Positions 51,754 through 61,400 of a DNA stretch of 64,000 nucleotides are shown piece after piece; position 1 is the stretch's first letter, and each line of letters begins with the position of its first letter. The translations under genes and the position numbers were made by a program. Under the pieces are notes generated by a model. The model made no database searches and was not told the DNA's origin. It worked only from the letters and a program-made list of their open reading frames with translations. The stretch comes from JAUWOY01 sp034431315. GTDB taxonomy: Bacteria > Chloroflexota > Anaerolineae > VGOG01. Location: NCBI GenBank assembly GCA_034431315.1, contig DAOUDK010000103.1, positions 4,625-68,624 of the forward strand, written 5' to 3'.

Positions 51754-52584
51754 CTACGAGGGAACACGAAAGGCTCGGCGTACGTAGGCCACACAGCGGG
51801 CCAACCGGTGTTTGATGCCAGGAGGCCACCAGATGCGCAGGGCGATGGGGCTGATCTCGAAGGTGATGGGGCCACAGTAGCCATCGGCAGCCAGACGCCC
51901 CAGGAGATCAACTAGGGGCAGTTGGCCGTCGCCGGGGATTTGGTGGTGCTTGAGGTAGGTGTGCAGATAGTGGACGCTCAGAGGCCAGGGGGGAGAACGC
52001 AGGTCGCTAAAGTGGACGTTCACCAACCGGTCAGCGAGGATGTGGTAGGCCTCGGCCAGGCTGTAGCTCGAAGTGGCGGCGTGAGAGGTGTCCAGGACGA
52101 GGGGCAGATCAAGCTCATCGGCAAAGGCGCGCAGCTCCCACAGGTCGCCCAGAACGTAGCGCCGATCCCCGGAGCGGAAGAAGGCCCGGTTCTCTATAGC
52201 GATGCGCACGTCGGTGCCTTCTGTCCGCCGCAAACCGTCCGTCAAAGCCTCCACGTAGCTCCGACCTCGATCGTCGGCCAGGCTGAGGGCGTTGGGAGGA
52301 TGCAGGACGACGTACCCTGCACCAACCTCCAGCGCCAAATCAATCAATCTGGAGACGGCAGTCCGGTAGTCGGACCAGCCGGGGAAGGGCAGGATGGGCG
52401 GGTGAATGCTGAAGACAGTCAATCCGTAGCTCTCAGCCAGGCGGTGGACGTATCCGCCGCCCCTCAGCTCAACCTCAGGACTGACCACCAACTCCACCCC
52501 CGCGAAGCCGGATTCCTTTGCTATGTTAAAGATGGAGCGCAGAGGATAGACATAAATGCAGCCCGTGGATAGACTCAATTCCAT
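51754..52584 (-). CDS. Sugar phosphate isomerase/epimerase-like TIM-barrel protein
   Basis: 276 residues from ATG 52584. Xylose isomerase-like (AP_endonuc_2) pattern: 'AKESGFAGVELVV', 'FSIHPPILP', 'IAIENRAF', 'LVLDTSHAATS', 'NVHFSDLRS', 'ITFEISP', with metal-binding Glu/Asp/His. Substrate unknown. Separated from nadD by a short 7-bp repeat. Confidence 0.8.
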   Translation of the reverse strand: MELSLSTGCIYVYPLRSIFNIAKESGFAGVELVVSPEVELRGGGYVHRLAESYGLTVFSIHPPILPFPGWSDYRTAVSRLIDLALEVGAGYVVLHPPNALSLADDRGRSYVEALTDGLRRTEGTDVRIAIENRAFFRSGDRRYVLGDLWELRAFADELDLPLVLDTSHAATSSYSLAEAYHILADRLVNVHFSDLRSPPWPLSVHYLHTYLKHHQIPGDGQLPLVDLLGRLAADGYCGPITFEISPIALRIWWPPGIKHRLARCVAYVRRAFRVPS

Positions 52585-52615
52585 AAGTTCAAAGTCCAAA
52601 GCTCAAAGTTCAAAC
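52585..52615. repeat. Short heptamer repeat (GTTCAAA/GTCCAAA units)
   Basis: Four units AGTTCAA, AGTCCAA, AGCTCAA, AGTTCAA at 7-bp spacing between two genes; overlaps the end of nadD. Confidence 0.7.
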
Positions 52616-53218
52616 TTCCCTTCCCGTGTAAAGCTCGTGCTCGTAGATGTAGTCCTCCACCGCTTCGGGCACCTGATACTTGATGGGCAGCCCCTGGCGC
52701 ACCCGCCTTTGGATGTCGGTGGACGAGATGTCCAACTGGGGCGAATTGATGAAATGTATCCGTGAGGTGATGCCAGGCAGCAGGCGTTCCAGTTCCTCCA
52801 CATCCACCCGATAGCCGGGCCGCTCCATGACCGCCAGGCGGCACAGCCTGATCAAGCGCTCCGGCTGGTGCCAGATGACGATATCGGCCAGGGAATCCGA
52901 TCCCATGATGAAATACAGCTCGACATCGCCACCCCACTCGTCCCGCAAAAGCTCGATAGTATCAACGGTGTAGCAGGGACCGAAGCGGTCAATGTCCACG
53001 CGGGAGACGGTGAAGTAAGGGTTGCTGGCGATGGCCAGCTTAACCATGGCCAGCCGATGCTCTACTGGCAAAAGGTGCTCAGTAAGCTTGTGGGGCGGCA
53101 GCCCAGCGGGCACGAAGACCACCCGATCCAACCTCAACTGTGCCCTGACTTCCTCCGCCGCCACCAGGTGGCCGAGGTGAATTGGGTCAAAAGTGCCGCC
53201 GAGAACACCCACGCGCAT
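52610..53218 (-). CDS. nadD: Nicotinate-nucleotide adenylyltransferase
   Basis: 202 residues. 'VGVLGGTFDPIHLGHL' holds the (H/T)xGH adenylyltransferase motif, and 'SSTDIRRRV'-like 'ISSTDIQRRV' the ISSTxxR motif. Makes NaAD from NaMN and ATP in NAD synthesis. A TTG 6 nt upstream is an alternative start. Confidence 0.96.
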   Translation of the reverse strand: MRVGVLGGTFDPIHLGHLVAAEEVRAQLRLDRVVFVPAGLPPHKLTEHLLPVEHRLAMVKLAIASNPYFTVSRVDIDRFGPCYTVDTIELLRDEWGGDVELYFIMGSDSLADIVIWHQPERLIRLCRLAVMERPGYRVDVEELERLLPGITSRIHFINSPQLDISSTDIQRRVRQGLPIKYQVPEAVEDYIYEHELYTGREV

Positions 53219-53224
53219 GCTCAA

Positions 53225-53328
53225 TCCCTTGCTGGATGTTGGATGTTAGATGTTGGACGCTGGAAACAGACAGGCCAAGCACCACCTTCCCACTTCCAAC
53301 CTCCATCTTCCAACCTCCAACTTCCAAC
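53225..53328. repeat. 7-bp-periodic hairpin repeat, TTGGATG/TTCCAAC family
   Basis: Left half TTGGATG, TTAGATG, TTGGACG; right half TTCCAAC, CTCCATC, TTCCAAC, CTCCAAC, TTCCAAC; both on a 7-bp period and mutually complementary. Confidence 0.85.
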
Positions 53329-54596
53329 TATTGCCATTCGAGTTCAGCTTCGCCGATGCGCACCGTGTCGCCAGTTTGCACCCCGGCCTTTCTAAGAGCC
53401 GCCTTTAGCCCTATGGCGTCCGCGATGCGTTGGAAGCGTTGCACCGCCTCGTCCAGGTCCCAATTGGTTATCGCTGCAACTCGCTCCGCTTTGGTGCCCC
53501 GCACCCGCCAGGCATCGTCCTCCCAAGTGATGGTCAAAGCCTTGACTTCCTCAACGGGACGGAAGACCTTGACCTCGGTCGCGGCGGGCTCCTCTTTGGG
53601 CAAGCTCGCCAGCATCCCGGCCACTGAGCCCAGCATCTCCTTGACCCCCTCGCCAGTAACGGCGGAGATGCTCATGGCCCTCTGCTCTCGTACTTTCATC
53701 GCTTGCTCAACTGAGGGCCAGAGCGCCTGGGCCTGGGGCAAGTCCATCTTGTTCAGCACCACCAATTGGGGCTTACGGGCTAGCGCGGAGTCGAAAAGGG
53801 TCAGCTCATCGTTGATGCTCTCGTAATCGGCCAGGGGATCGGCCGAAGCCCCGTCCAGGAGGTGGATGATCATCCGCGTGCGCTCTATGTGGCGCAGGAA
53901 TTCGTGGCCCAAACCAACGCCGGCATGGGCTCCCTCGATCAGGCCGGGGATGTCGGCCATGACAAAGCTCGTGTAGTCGCCCAGGGCCACCACTCCCAAG
54001 TTGGGCTGCAAGGTAGTGAAGGGGTAAGCAGCGATCTTGGGCCTAGCAGCACTGACCACAGACAGCAAGGTTGATTTGCCAGCGTTGGGTACGCCAACCA
54101 CGCCAACGTCAGCAATGAGCTTAAGCTCCAGGTAGAGCCAGCGCTCCTGGCCAGGAGCGCCCCGCTCGGCGATGCGGGGCGCCTGATTGGTGGAGGTAGT
54201 AAAGGCAGCGTTGCCTCGTCCGCCCCGTCCCCCCCGAGCAACTAGTGCTCTTTGCCCCTTCTCCGTCAGGTCGGCAATGAGCTCCTCCGTCTCGGCATCT
54301 CTGACCACCGTGCCGGGCGGCACCTCGACGAGAACATCATCGCCCTGCCGCCCCTTCTGCCCCTTGCCCCGGCCGTGGACACCTCGATCAGCTTTGAAAT
54401 GGACGCGGCGTTTGAAGCGAATTAGGGTGTTCAAGTGCCGATTGGCTACCAGGTAAACATCGCCGCCCTTGCCGCCATCGCCGCCGGCAGGCCCGCCCAG
54501 GGGCACGTATTTCTCACGGCGGAAACTCACACAGCCATCCCCGCCGTCACCAGCTTTAACGTAAATCTTGGCTTCATCGAAGAACACAGTAACCAC
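53328..54596 (-). CDS. obgE: GTPase Obg/CgtA
   Basis: 422 residues from GTG 54596. Gly-rich N-terminal Obg fold ('VKAGDGGDGCVSFRREKYVP', 'GGDGGKGGDVYLVA'), G domain with G1 'GVPNAGKSTLL', G3 'DIPGLIEGA', G4 'NKMD', and a C-terminal OCT-type domain ('WEDDAWRVRGTKAERVA'). Needed for 50S assembly and the stringent response. nadD follows, a common neighbour. Confidence 0.96.
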   Translation of the reverse strand: MVTVFFDEAKIYVKAGDGGDGCVSFRREKYVPLGGPAGGDGGKGGDVYLVANRHLNTLIRFKRRVHFKADRGVHGRGKGQKGRQGDDVLVEVPPGTVVRDAETEELIADLTEKGQRALVARGGRGGRGNAAFTTSTNQAPRIAERGAPGQERWLYLELKLIADVGVVGVPNAGKSTLLSVVSAARPKIAAYPFTTLQPNLGVVALGDYTSFVMADIPGLIEGAHAGVGLGHEFLRHIERTRMIIHLLDGASADPLADYESINDELTLFDSALARKPQLVVLNKMDLPQAQALWPSVEQAMKVREQRAMSISAVTGEGVKEMLGSVAGMLASLPKEEPAATEVKVFRPVEEVKALTITWEDDAWRVRGTKAERVAAITNWDLDEAVQRFQRIADAIGLKAALRKAGVQTGDTVRIGEAELEWQ

Positions 54597-54607
54597 TCCC
54601 TAGCAAT

Positions 54608-54760
54608 AGCCGCTATGAAGGCTCCGACCTCCATAGCGGCTTATAAGTTGACCAGAAAAGAAATAGAAACCAGGTTTTTGGTTGATAAGACACTTTCTCA
54701 CATCCCAGGAGACCCCAAGGGAACAATTTGCTTGCTCAGACGGGGAAAAACCTGGTTTCT
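54608..54760. repeat. Two nested inverted repeats between mreB and obgE
   Basis: AGCCGCTATG/CATAGCGGCT near 54604-54642, and a perfect 15-bp pair AGAAACCAGGTTTTT (54665-54679) / AAAAACCTGGTTTCT (54746-54760) 66 bp apart, the latter like a small dispersed element. Confidence 0.7.
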
Positions 54761-54774
54761 CAAGCAAGCAAAAA

Positions 54775-55779
54775 TTAGAGCAAAGCCAGGCTTCTCTTCA
54801 AAACATGATAGTTCTCCAGAGCCCTGCCAGCGCCCTTGGCAACGCAGGACATGGCATCCTCGGCTACGGAACAAGGCACCCCCGTTTCCTTGGTCAGCAG
54901 CCGATCCATGTTGCGCAACAGCGCTCCCCCTCCGACCAACACCATTCCCCGATCTATAATGTCCGAAGACAACTCAGGGGGAGTATCCCTCAGCACAGCT
55001 CTGACCACTCCCACGATGGCAGCCAGGGCCTCGGCGATGGCCTCCGTCACCTCGCCCGAACTGATTTGGATGGTCTTGGGCAGGCCAGCCACGTGATCCC
55101 TGCCCTGCACATCCATGACCAGCTCCTCTTCCAACGGCATCGCGCTGCCGATTTGGAACTTTATCTCCTCGGCCGTCGGCTCCCCTATCACCAGGTTGTA
55201 CTTTTTTCTGATATAAGACATGATGGCCTCGTTCATCTCATCTCCGCCGATGCGAATTGAGCTGGATACCACGATGCCGTTCATGGAGATAACCGCCGAT
55301 TCGGATGTTCCGCCGCCGACGTTAACCACCATGTTGCCTGTTGGGGTGCCAATGGGCAAGCCGGCCCCGATGGCCGCCGCCAGGGGCTCGGGGATAAGAA
55401 AGGCCTCCTTCCCGCCAGCCTGAACGGTGGCCTCGTGCACGGCCCGTCTCTCCACACTGGTGACACCGACGGGCACGGTGACCATCACCACTGGACGGAA
55501 GAGGCGAAACCGCCCGCAGACCTTGGTGATAAAATAGCGCAGCATGGCCTCGGTTACGACGTAATTGGCGATGACGCCATCGCGCATGGGCCGCATCACT
55601 TCGATGTTCTCAGGGGTACGGCCCATCATGGCGCGAGCTTCTTCGCCCACAGCCACGATCTTGTTCTCGTCTACCGAGATGGCGACCATCGAGGGCTCAG
55701 ACAGGACAATGCCCTTCCCTTTAACGTAGACCAATACGTTGACCGTGCCCAAGTCCACACCTATATGTTTCTCAAGCAT
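54775..55779 (-). CDS. mreB: Rod shape-determining actin homologue MreB
   Basis: 334 residues. 'IGVDLGTVNVLVYVKGKGIV' phosphate-1 loop, 'MRDGVIANY', 'EPLAAAIGAG', phosphate-2 'VVNVGGGTSE', 'GEPTAEEIK' and the adenosine loop 'VLVGGGALLRN'. The usual Asp of the phosphate-2 strand (VDIGGGT) is Asn here. It organises cell-wall synthesis; no mreC/D follow. Confidence 0.93.
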   Translation of the reverse strand: MLEKHIGVDLGTVNVLVYVKGKGIVLSEPSMVAISVDENKIVAVGEEARAMMGRTPENIEVMRPMRDGVIANYVVTEAMLRYFITKVCGRFRLFRPVVMVTVPVGVTSVERRAVHEATVQAGGKEAFLIPEPLAAAIGAGLPIGTPTGNMVVNVGGGTSESAVISMNGIVVSSSIRIGGDEMNEAIMSYIRKKYNLVIGEPTAEEIKFQIGSAMPLEEELVMDVQGRDHVAGLPKTIQISSGEVTEAIAEALAAIVGVVRAVLRDTPPELSSDIIDRGMVLVGGGALLRNMDRLLTKETGVPCSVAEDAMSCVAKGAGRALENYHVLKRSLALL

Positions 55780-55945
55780 TAATCACGCTCTCCATTTTGA
55801 TGATATTTCTCTCCCTGTTCCTCGTGGGTCAAACTTACCCCGTCGAATAGTATACACGGGTTATGGCTAAAGCGCAAGTTCCCAACTATCTGGGCATATT
55901 GTTAATGAAACCAGACTTTGACCCTCCGTCAGGCAAGAGAGTCAG

Positions 55946-56033
55946 GCATGAAACGTAAAACGTGAAATGTGAAGAGTTGATAACTAGAGACAGTCATCGC
56001 GTTTTACGCTTCACGTCTTCATGTTTCACGACC
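55946..56033. repeat. 7-bp-periodic hairpin repeat, ATGAAAC/CGTTTTA family
   Basis: Left units ATGAAAC, GTAAAAC, GTGAAAT, GTGAAG; right units CGTTTTA, CGCTTCA, CGTCTTC, ATGTTTC; 7-bp period and complementary arms. Same family as 1731-1788. The rest of 55780-56084 contains nothing else I can support. Confidence 0.8.
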
Positions 56034-56084
56034 AGCCTGTGCTAACGGCAGCTACTTTTTCATCAGCGATTCCGGTTTCGTGCG

Positions 56085-57155
56085 TTAAACCGTCAACCCC
56101 TCCACCGTAGCCTGATCCAGCTTCTTGACCAGGGCCACGATCAACTCCAGAGCACGGTCGTAGTCATCCCTGTGCATGATGCCCACGTGGCTGTGAATGT
56201 GACGGGTGGGCACGCCGATGACCACTGTGGGTACCCCGCCGGCGTGAATGTGGATCATCCCGCCGTCGGTGGCCCCGCCTTCTATGGCCGAAAATTGCAG
56301 TGGCATCTTCAACTCTTGAGCCGTCTCAATCACCAGGTCTCGCAGCTTGAGGTTGGGGATCATGCGTCTGTCGTAAACGAGCAGGGTCGGGCCTTTGCCC
56401 ATTTTGATGCTCGATTCCTCAGGCTTGATACCTGGCACGTCGCCCGCGATGTCCACCTCCAGGATAATGGCCACGTCGGGCGAGACGACGTGCACGCTGG
56501 TCTTGGCCCCCCTGAGTCCCACTTCCTCTTGAACGGTACCCACCCCGTAGACAGTGTTAGGATGACGCTCCTGGGCCAGGCGTTGGATGGCCTGGATGAA
56601 GAGAGCGCAGCCGATCCGATCGTCCCAGGCTTTGGACATGTAGGTCTTGGGATTGGCCAGGATAGCGAACTCGCTGACGGGGATGATGGGGTCGCCGGGG
56701 CGCACCCCTCGCCCCTTCACCTCCTCCTCGCTGCTGGCCCCGATGTCAATGTACATGTCCTTCTTCTCGACCATCTTCTTCCGCTCTTCGAGCGGCAACA
56801 TGTGGGGCGGTTTGGCCCCGGTGACGCCGAACACGTCGCCTTGAACGGTTTTGATGACCACGCGCTGGGCCAGCATCACCTGATCCCACCAGCCGCCCAG
56901 GGGGACGAACTTGATGAAGCCCTCCGTGGTGATGAGCCTGACCATGAAGCCGACCTCGTCCATGTGTCCGGCCAGCATCACCCTGGGCGAGTCAGCCAGT
57001 CCCACTTTCTTGCAGATGATGCTGCCCATCTTATCCTGCTCGATAACCGCGATGTCCTTCAGATGGCGGCGGATCACCGCCCGTACCTCGCCCTCGTAGC
57101 CGGGCACCCCTGGCGCCTCGGTGATCTCTTTAAGTAGAGCCTCTGTTTGATCCAA
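56085..57155 (-). CDS. M42-family metallo-aminopeptidase
   Basis: 356 residues from TTG 57155 (GGAGAGG 4-5 nt upstream). Metal ligands: His-x-Asp in 'LAGHMDEVG', Asp in 'KAWDDRIG', catalytic Glu pair 'QEEVGLRGA', Asp in 'LEVDIAGD', final His in 'HSHVGIM'. TET/glutamyl aminopeptidase-like, cytosolic peptide turnover. Confidence 0.93.
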   Translation of the reverse strand: MDQTEALLKEITEAPGVPGYEGEVRAVIRRHLKDIAVIEQDKMGSIICKKVGLADSPRVMLAGHMDEVGFMVRLITTEGFIKFVPLGGWWDQVMLAQRVVIKTVQGDVFGVTGAKPPHMLPLEERKKMVEKKDMYIDIGASSEEEVKGRGVRPGDPIIPVSEFAILANPKTYMSKAWDDRIGCALFIQAIQRLAQERHPNTVYGVGTVQEEVGLRGAKTSVHVVSPDVAIILEVDIAGDVPGIKPEESSIKMGKGPTLLVYDRRMIPNLKLRDLVIETAQELKMPLQFSAIEGGATDGGMIHIHAGGVPTVVIGVPTRHIHSHVGIMHRDDYDRALELIVALVKKLDQATVEGLTV

Positions 57156-57250
57156 TTTGCCTCTCCTTCCATTTCAACGTTCACAAAACCGGGGCATATG
57201 ATACACCAACTTGGGTTTTTTGTCCAGCCCGGTCCCCGGAGGCAGGCTAT

Positions 57251-57931
57251 TCAGGGCCACAAGTCTTCCAGATGCTGCCGCCCAGCCGTCATCGCCTGGC
57301 GTTCCAGAAACCGCTTCATGGTTGCCCAAGGTGTGGGGTCAATCATCCGGGGCATAGGCAGCGTTTCCGCATCTTCAAAATAGGCTAGGGCAAGAGTAGC
57401 ACTGATGGCAAAAGAGCGCGCGCGGGCATATTTCACGGCCGCCACCTCAAACAAACGCCCAATCGGCACTTGTTGGAGAATGTAGTACAGATCTACCAGA
57501 TCCTTGCGAGTACCGCGACCGATGATGGACGCCAACTTCATGGCGCCGATTTCTTCTACAGTGGCCACCGGCACACCCTCTACCAGGACAGGTTGTTGCA
57601 CCAGAGGGTAAAGGTGCAGACGGAAGAAACTAATGCCCACCCCCCGCCAGGTCGCCACAAACGTCGCATCCTTGTCATGGGTGATGGACAGCGTCGGGTC
57701 GTCCAGGCTCTCCCTCAACGCGGCGCGCACGTCTGGCCCAACGGCGTCAGGGGCCGGCGAGAAGAAGTCCAGATCCACCGAGAAGCGATGCCCCAGATGC
57801 AGGGCCAGTCCGGTGCCACCGGCCAGATAGAACTGGCTGATAAACGGCAGGCTGGCGGCCTTATGGAATACTTGCTGTGTTTCGGGTGTGAGTGCTTCCC
57901 AATGAGGATTGGTCAGAGTTATCTGTCCCAT
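57251..57931 (-). CDS. AbiEii-like nucleotidyltransferase toxin (module 2)
   Basis: 226 residues from ATG 57931 (GGGGGAAG upstream). 'YLAGGTGLALHLGHRFS' then 'VDLDFFSP' is the nucleotidyltransferase motif; 'IGAMKLASIIGRGTRKDLVDLY' and 'LALAYFEDAETLPMPRMI' (parts) correspond residue by residue to module 1 (36782-37498). Confidence 0.82.
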   Translation of the reverse strand: MGQITLTNPHWEALTPETQQVFHKAASLPFISQFYLAGGTGLALHLGHRFSVDLDFFSPAPDAVGPDVRAALRESLDDPTLSITHDKDATFVATWRGVGISFFRLHLYPLVQQPVLVEGVPVATVEEIGAMKLASIIGRGTRKDLVDLYYILQQVPIGRLFEVAAVKYARARSFAISATLALAYFEDAETLPMPRMIDPTPWATMKRFLERQAMTAGRQHLEDLWP

Positions 57932-58221
57932 ACTTCCCCCTTTGCCGTAGGGAATGGTGAACGCCGCCAATTGCGTATGCCCATTAGCTTGCGCCAATAG
58001 TTGAAGGTGACACAAGACAAGAGGCGTTCGCCCCGTTCTTGCACGAAGGTGCGGATGCGCGAGCCGCCGTAGGTGCCAAAGAGCCAACGCACCTCGTCCC
58101 AGGTGCCATATTCCAGCGTGCGCTGAATGATCAAATTGGCGTCGCGGTCAAGGTCCAGGGTTCGAACGTCATATTCTTGGAAGTGCGGCCACAGGCCGCT
58201 GGGGATGTCGTTGAGAGTCAT
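57919..58221 (-). CDS. DUF6922-type partner of the AbiEii-like toxin (module 2)
   Basis: 100 residues from ATG 58221, the same length as its module 1 counterpart. 'LWPHFQEYDVRTLDLDRDA' and 'RTLEYGTWDEVRWLFGTYG' match its DUF6922 core. Overlaps the toxin gene by 13 nt. Confidence 0.75.
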   Translation of the reverse strand: MTLNDIPSGLWPHFQEYDVRTLDLDRDANLIIQRTLEYGTWDEVRWLFGTYGGSRIRTFVQERGERLLSCVTFNYWRKLMGIRNWRRSPFPTAKGEVWDR

Positions 58222-58328
58222 TGATGTATGCCTCCCGTCCACGCTGTTCCGCCTATCAGCGGTTCTACCCTATCTTCGCGTCCGCATCCCGTTCGATGAA
58301 GGCCATTCTTGTCTCCGTTTATGTGCAG

Positions 58329-58353
58329 GGTATCCGGATAAGCTCCGGATACC
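58329..58353 (-). terminator. Hairpin after the helicase gene
   Basis: Perfect 10-bp stem GGTATCCGGA/TCCGGATACC, loop TAAGC. A second small stem CCACAAG/CTTGTGG lies near 58401-58420. 58222-58439 otherwise holds no gene. Confidence 0.55.
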
Positions 58354-58439
58354 TCATCATTTATGTATGATCTCTGTAATGTATTTTCCCCAATTCCTAC
58401 CACAAGTCTTCCCTTGTGGCTTCAGTGTCACAACCGGTC

Positions 58440-61400
58440 TTACACTACCTCTACCTCAACCTGAAGACGGATCTGCCCGTTATCGGCCTGTTGCACATTT
58501 ATCACCCGCACACTCACTCTATCCAAGTTCGCCCACTGCGATGAGGCGGGCTCGTGGTGCTCGTATAGCCCGATCCGGGCACCCCACAGCGTACTCAACG
58601 AATACGCACGAGGTGAAACTTCGGGACACAGTCGCAGTGTCAGTATGTCGCCTGGAGATAAGCGGGCGACGGCATCACTACAATCAGTCAAGACTTCGAG
58701 CCTCTCTACTTGTGGCTGAGTCGGGGCACCCTGCCTGAGCGACCAGGCACTTTCTTGCACTACAATTACGATTCGAGTTTCCCGCTCGGCAAGGCCAACC
58801 GAGGCCAATTCATCTTCCGAAAGCTCTAGGAACCACATCAGGACACTGCCAGCCTCGGTTGCGTCTTCCGGATACACCGCTGCCAGCTTGAGTGCTAACT
58901 TGCGGGGCTCCAGCCCAAAGGCGAGTAGACAACTTGCGACTGGGTCATGCACGCCATACTTGACGAGAGCGGGGAAGTACGAGGTAACTGGTGGCAACTC
59001 AACAGTGGCGTCTTCAACCACATCGGTCAAATACGCAATGAGAGCGTTCAATCCCCAAGGCAGCTTGTAGACGAAAGCGTCTTCAATGTATGTGCTTACT
59101 TCTGCCGGGCTACGAGTGCATTTTGACACGCCATCATCGGCAGCAATCTCGTTTGGAGAGCATCCAAACAACCACAGTTTCAGCACTTGCTCCCAACAAC
59201 CGTGCGCCGGATTGTCGTCCGGTTCAAGCTCTGCTACATTGCCAAGCAGGAACCCAGCTAACTGCACCAAGTACGCACATCGCTCGGCGGCGCTCCAGCG
59301 CTCAAAATCGCTCGCTTGAAGCAATAGTGTCAGTAGGGAAACTGCGTTGTCTTCAATCACCTGGCAATCATGAAGGGGGAAACCCAGCTTATAGAATCTC
59401 CTCCGGCGATCATCGGTCTGGACAACAGAGTGCACATACTGCCATCTGGCGAAAAGCATATCCCTCAACTGAGCTACTGCTTCTTCCGTTTCTTGCATGT
59501 CTTCGACCTTCGCGGCTTGGAGAAATAGGAGGGAGTTTTCCATCACTCGCTGGATGACATCGGGCGATACGACATTATGCCCGACTTCCTCAATCAAGGC
59601 TAACAATTCAGCATCGAGCACGTCAAGCCAACGACCTATATCCTTTCCTCGCTTGGGAGAAAGCCAGCTCAGGTCGTTCTCGGCCAGGCGGGTACATAAC
59701 TCGGCCACGTCCACGCCACCATGCACCTGCCTCCAGTTTTCCTCAATCAGGAAAAGGAGTTGGCGTAAGGAACTGAGCAGCCGGTATGTGCGATATCCCT
59801 CGATGATTTCTTTGCGAATCCGTTTTTCCTTTTGGATTCGCATTCTCCGCTTGTAATTCGTCCTGCGTTCAATCTCAGAATCCGATAGTCCCTTGGTGTT
59901 TTTCAGTCGAACATGGGGTAGATCAAGGTCTACAGCGAACAGAACCTGGCCTTCATTCTCGTGCATCCCCCGACCCGCCCGGCCACAGATATTCCAGAAT
60001 GTGATCGGAGTCAATTGCTGATCGTAGCCGTGCGACAGGCCATGCACAATCACCGTCTGAATGGGAAAGTTCACCCCCTGGGCCAGCGTGGTCGTGGCTA
60101 CAATCAGCCGGATGGCACCTCTGCGGACGAGTTCTTCAAGGCGGATGCGAACCGGTTTGGGGATGTCCGCGTGATGGATGACGAATCCAGCCTGCAAGTA
60201 TTCAGCCACTTTGTTATCGCGGCCCATGTGCTCCTCGGCCACACGAATGCACTCTTGTAGCGCCTCATCAGCGTCCTTGTCCACGGGAAGAGCAAATTCT
60301 GTGCCATCTTGTTCAGCAAGCGCCGTATGTACCCTGAGCGAGCGAACGACGCTCTTGGCCATAGGCTCGACTGAAACCTTGCGAGCGCAGAAAATCATCG
60401 TCGTGCCCTGTTGAGCAAATCGCACCCCAGCTTCAGCAATGACCTCTCTGATGTCGTGAGGAAGAGATCTGAGGTAGGGAACTCCCGGCAAGCCTCGAGG
60501 GTCGATGGGTAAGATGAAACTGGGTACAAAGCACTCATGGCCCAGTGGTTTGTGGTCGGCTTCGAAGTAATCAATTCGGGCGCTTTTGCCGTTCCATCGC
60601 AACTCACCGATGAGCAGCCGTGATGGACGCCATTCCTTGGTTATCACGTTATCTGGATCACCAGTAATCCATTGAGCAAACTCGTCGGTGTTTGGCAAGA
60701 CGGCTGATAGGAAGAAGATTCGCACGTCTTTCTGAGCAAATCGTCGAACCAGGCGATGCAAGAAGAACTCGTAACGGATGCCTCTGTCCGAAAGGCTGAT
60801 GATGTGGCCCTCGTCAATGACGATCAGGTGAATCTGATCGGCAAACTCAGGGTTGTAGCGCAGGAAGGCATCAATCTTCTCAGGTGTGGCGACGATGATC
60901 CTGGTTTCGTCCATCAGCAAGCGCTCAATAGGACCCAACTCGAACCCACCGTATAGCTCGGAAACCCGCACACCAAGAGGGTGAAAGCTCTCCCTGAAAC
61001 TGTTTTCAATCTCAACCGCCAGGGAGCGGAAAGGGGCAACGTACACACATTTGGCAGTCGGGTCCTCACTGTGATCCAGGAGAAAGCGCAAAATCGCCAG
61101 TTCCGCAATCCGTGTCTTGCCGGCGCTGGTGGGCATTTTGAGACAGTAGCTACCTCTAGCGGGTTCGTTGATGTATGGCAACGCCGCTGTCTGGGAGCGC
61201 CACAGCTCAATGACCGGTATTCGGCGGGTGTAGTTGGCGCGGATATAGGGTTCTACAAAACGCTTATTGGGATCGTCTCCCCCCATCGGTGAAAGAACTG
61301 TCCAGAGGGCATTGGCGTCGTACTCGTCGAACAGGTGACGGGTGCAGTAGAATAGCCACCACCAATCCACGAAGCCGGTCCGCAGGGCAAGCTGGATGCC

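Noticed and set aside
56172..57137. 321-codon plus-strand ORF over the M42 peptidase
   Set aside because: Antisense shadow; the minus-strand gene has all metal ligands.
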